Shown here in pieces: positions 5,799 through 7,229 of a stretch of 7,229 nucleotides of DNA (position 1 is the stretch's first letter; the number at the start of each line of letters is the position of its first letter). Under the pieces are notes generated by a model, which saw only the letters and a program-made list of their open reading frames with translations, was not told the DNA's origin and ran no database searches. The position numbers and the translations under genes are program-made. Origin of the DNA: an uncultured Verrucomicrobiota bacterium (GTDB taxonomy: Bacteria > Verrucomicrobiota > Verrucomicrobiia > Chthoniobacterales > SZAS-18); assembly GCA_937873255.1 (NCBI GenBank), contig CALMVM010000436.1, positions 1 through 7,229 on the forward strand, read 5' to 3'.

Positions 5799-6809
5799 AT
5801 GAAACCAAATCAACTCCATACATCAACCTTGTTCTATCGGGGCATCTCTCGCCTCGCTGGTCGAGCCTCCTTCGCGCTGCTCGCCGCAATCATCACGGTC
5901 CTCCCGCTCCGCGCCGCCGAGCCGGCAGGAGTCATCGTTACCACAGGCAACCCAACATTGTACAAAACAGCCAAGGTTGAAGGGCTGAGCATTTTCTACC
6001 GCGAGGCCGGTCCCGCCAACGCACCGACTTTGGTGTTGTTGCACGGCTTCCCCACCTCCTCGCACATGTTTCGCAATCTCATCCCCGCGCTGTCGGACCG
6101 CTACCATGTGATCGCACCCGACTATCCGGGCTACGGCCAAAGCTCCGCCCCTGGCGTGGCCGACTTCCAGTATACCTTCGACCATCTCGCTGGTGTGGTG
6201 GACGCGTTGATCCAGCAACTCGGCATTGAGAAGTACAGCCTCTACGTGATGGATTACGGTGCGCCGGTCGGTTTCCGTATCGCCGCGCGGCATCCCGAGC
6301 GTGTGCAATCGCTCATCATCCAGAACGGCAACGCCTACGAGGAAGGGCTGCGCGATTTTTGGAAACCATTCCGCGCCTACTGGAAAGACCGCTCGGACGC
6401 GAACGCGGAAGCCTTGCGCAAGTTGCTCGTCGCCGACGCCACCCGCTGGCAGTACACCAACGGTGTGCGCCGGGTCGAGGCCATCGACCCGGAGAACTGG
6501 CTGGTGGACCAGACCCTGATGGACAGCCCCGGCAACAAGGAAATCCAGCTCGCGCTGTTCTACAGTTACGGCTCCAACCCTCCGTTGTATCCGCAATGGC
6601 AAGAGTACTTCCGCCAGCACCAGCCGCCTACCCTGATCGTGTGGGGCAAGAATGATTTCATCTTCCCTGCGGAAGGAGCCTACCCCTATCAACGCGACCT
6701 CAAGAACGTCGAGTTCCATCTGCTCGACACCGGGCACTTCGCTCTGGAAGAGGACGGCGCAACCATCGCGGAGCTGATCCGCAGCTTCCTGGCAAAACAA
6801 AAACTGTAA
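5799..6809 (+). CDS. Secreted Asp-nucleophile alpha/beta hydrolase (epoxide hydrolase / dehalogenase-like)
   Basis: The 336-residue protein has an N-terminal signal sequence: basic residues up to Arg22, a hydrophobic core at about 24-37 and a likely cleavage after LRA or LRAA (37-40). It lacks the twin arginine, so Sec export is expected. The catalytic domain shows [17 protein letters not shown] (80-96), [10 protein letters not shown] (106-115), the nucleophile elbow [10 protein letters not shown] with Asp152, [10 protein letters not shown] with Asp286 and DTGHFALE with His313. This is a complete Asp-Asp-His triad. Family members with this signature are usually called epoxide hydrolase- or haloalkane dehalogenase-like, but most have no proven substrate. 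The cap-region motif [10 protein letters not shown] (175-184) is typical of this subgroup. A TTG at 5640 would add 53 residues with no domain and would hide the signal peptide, so the ATG at 5799 is chosen. The preceding spacer of 188 bases contains inverted repeats, and the next gene starts 44 bases after the stop. Confidence 0.9.
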   Translation: MKPNQLHTSTLFYRGISRLAGRASFALLAAIITVLPLRAAEPAGVIVTTGNPTLYKTAKVEGLSIFYREAGPANAPTLVLLHGFPTSSHMFRNLIPALSDRYHVIAPDYPGYGQSSAPGVADFQYTFDHLAGVVDALIQQLGIEKYSLYVMDYGAPVGFRIAARHPERVQSLIIQNGNAYEEGLRDFWKPFRAYWKDRSDANAEALRKLLVADATRWQYTNGVRRVEAIDPENWLVDQTLMDSPGNKEIQLALFYSYGSNPPLYPQWQEYFRQHQPPTLIVWGKNDFIFPAEGAYPYQRDLKNVEFHLLDTGHFALEEDGATIAELIRSFLAKQKL

Positions 6810-6828
6810 CCGAGCGCACGCGTCTCGG
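6810..6828 (+). terminator. GC-rich hairpin directly after the hydrolase stop (weak terminator candidate)
   Basis: CCGAG (6810-6814) pairs with CTCGG (6824-6828), starting at the base after the TAA. CGC and GCG inside could lengthen the stem with one bulged base. The following bases are ACTAAC, so the T-run of an intrinsic terminator is missing. It may slow RNA decay or reduce read-through into the DUF305 gene, or may be chance. Confidence 0.25.
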
Positions 6829-6853
6829 ACTAACTGCCGTTTCAACCACATTG

Positions 6854-7229
6854 ATGAAAACATTCTTGCGCTCGACTTCCGCTGCCTTGGTGCTTGCCGC
6901 TTGCGCAGCCTCCGCCCAGGACAACATGGGCGGAATGCCCATGCACGGCCCGGCCGCGATGAGCATGGCCGACATGACGAAAAGCCTTGAACCGTTGAAG
7001 GGACGCGAGTTCGAAATCGCTTTCCTGACGGAGATGATCAGCCATCACGCGTCCGCGTTGGCAATGGTCAAGCTGGTGCCCTCGCACACCTCACGCCCGG
7101 AGTTGAGGAAGCTGGCGAGCGACATCGTTGCCGACCAAACCAGGCAGATCGACGAGATGACTCTCTGGCTCAAAACGTGGTACGGCCAATCGGCCGACCA
7201 AACCGCGATGGCGATGCCGGGCATGGAGG
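6854..7229 (+). CDS. DUF305 family exported Met-rich protein (partial, 3' end outside the window)
   Basis: 125 codons are visible and the frame is still open at the right edge. The N-terminus is an export signal (KTFLRSTSAALVLAACAASA, 2-21). LAAC at 14-17 fits a lipobox, while ASA at 19-21 fits signal peptidase I, so the protein is either lipid-anchored or free in the periplasm. A short Met/His-rich stretch follows, with Met25, 28, 30, 36, 38, 41 and His31. The DUF305 domain follows at about 50-110, with FLTEMISHH (58-65; His64, His65) and a second helix region LRKLASDIVADQTRQIDEM (84-102). DUF305 is a four-helix, ferritin-like fold; the cyanobacterial member CopM binds copper, so metal binding is a fair guess here. 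Another Met cluster (MAMPGM, 119-124) lies at the window edge. It is 44 bases after the hydrolase stop. The ATG has no Shine-Dalgarno. Confidence 0.88.
   Translation, partial: MKTFLRSTSAALVLAACAASAQDNMGGMPMHGPAAMSMADMTKSLEPLKGREFEIAFLTEMISHHASALAMVKLVPSHTSRPELRKLASDIVADQTRQIDEMTLWLKTWYGQSADQTAMAMPGME

Noticed and set aside
5823..6863. Long open frame of 346 codons on the minus strand
   Set aside because: It lies antisense to the clearly homologous alpha/beta hydrolase and shows no recognisable domain; GC-rich codon use on the plus strand keeps the antisense frame open.
1..7229. CRISPR arrays, tRNA or rRNA genes, transposases, attachment sites
   Set aside because: No regularly spaced repeats, tRNA-like cloverleaf, rRNA signature or transposase motif was seen on either strand.

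Overview
The window holds eight same-strand protein-coding loci. No tRNA, rRNA, CRISPR array or insertion sequence was seen. The sequence is GC-rich, with AT-richer spacers of 44 to 190 bases. None of the eight start codons has a convincing Shine-Dalgarno sequence within about 20 bases, and three predicted proteins carry Tat-type signals. This looks like a Gram-negative-type chromosome from a lineage that often starts translation without Shine-Dalgarno pairing. Verrucomicrobiota (Opitutaceae-like) would fit, but that is a weak inference and other GC-rich phyla remain possible.

Layout from left to right: a possible 3' tail of an upstream gene (3-44); a Ser-nucleophile alpha/beta hydrolase of the cofactor-free chloroperoxidase/arylesterase type (132-962); a DUF1348/NTF2-like protein (1019-1507); a DUF417 (YkgB/RclC-like) membrane protein (1588-2229); a Tat-exported metallo-beta-lactamase-fold hydrolase (2277-3239); a Tat-exported Asp-nucleophile alpha/beta hydrolase of the epoxide hydrolase/dehalogenase type, interrupted by one frameshift in a T-run (3361-4406); a second Tat-exported MBL-fold hydrolase paralogous to the first (4597-5610); a second secreted Asp-nucleophile alpha/beta hydrolase (5799-6809); and the start of a Met-rich DUF305 protein that runs off the window (6854 onward).

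The genes are individually recognisable family members; the arrangement is the interesting part. Two MBL-fold enzymes alternate with two Asp-nucleophile alpha/beta hydrolases, all four predicted to leave the cytoplasm. They follow a trio of families (chloroperoxidase-like hydrolase, DUF1348, DUF417) that fits a reactive-species or electrophile response. A working hypothesis is a periplasmic hydrolytic detoxification or xenobiotic-processing locus. The substrate cannot be read from the sequence, and no clearly undescribed system is proven here.

Possible regulatory DNA lies in the spacers: a perfect 7-5-7 dyad 42 bases upstream of the second MBL gene, a 10-bp imperfect inverted repeat further upstream of it, competing inverted repeats in front of the last alpha/beta hydrolase, and a candidate leaderless promoter in front of the frameshifted hydrolase.
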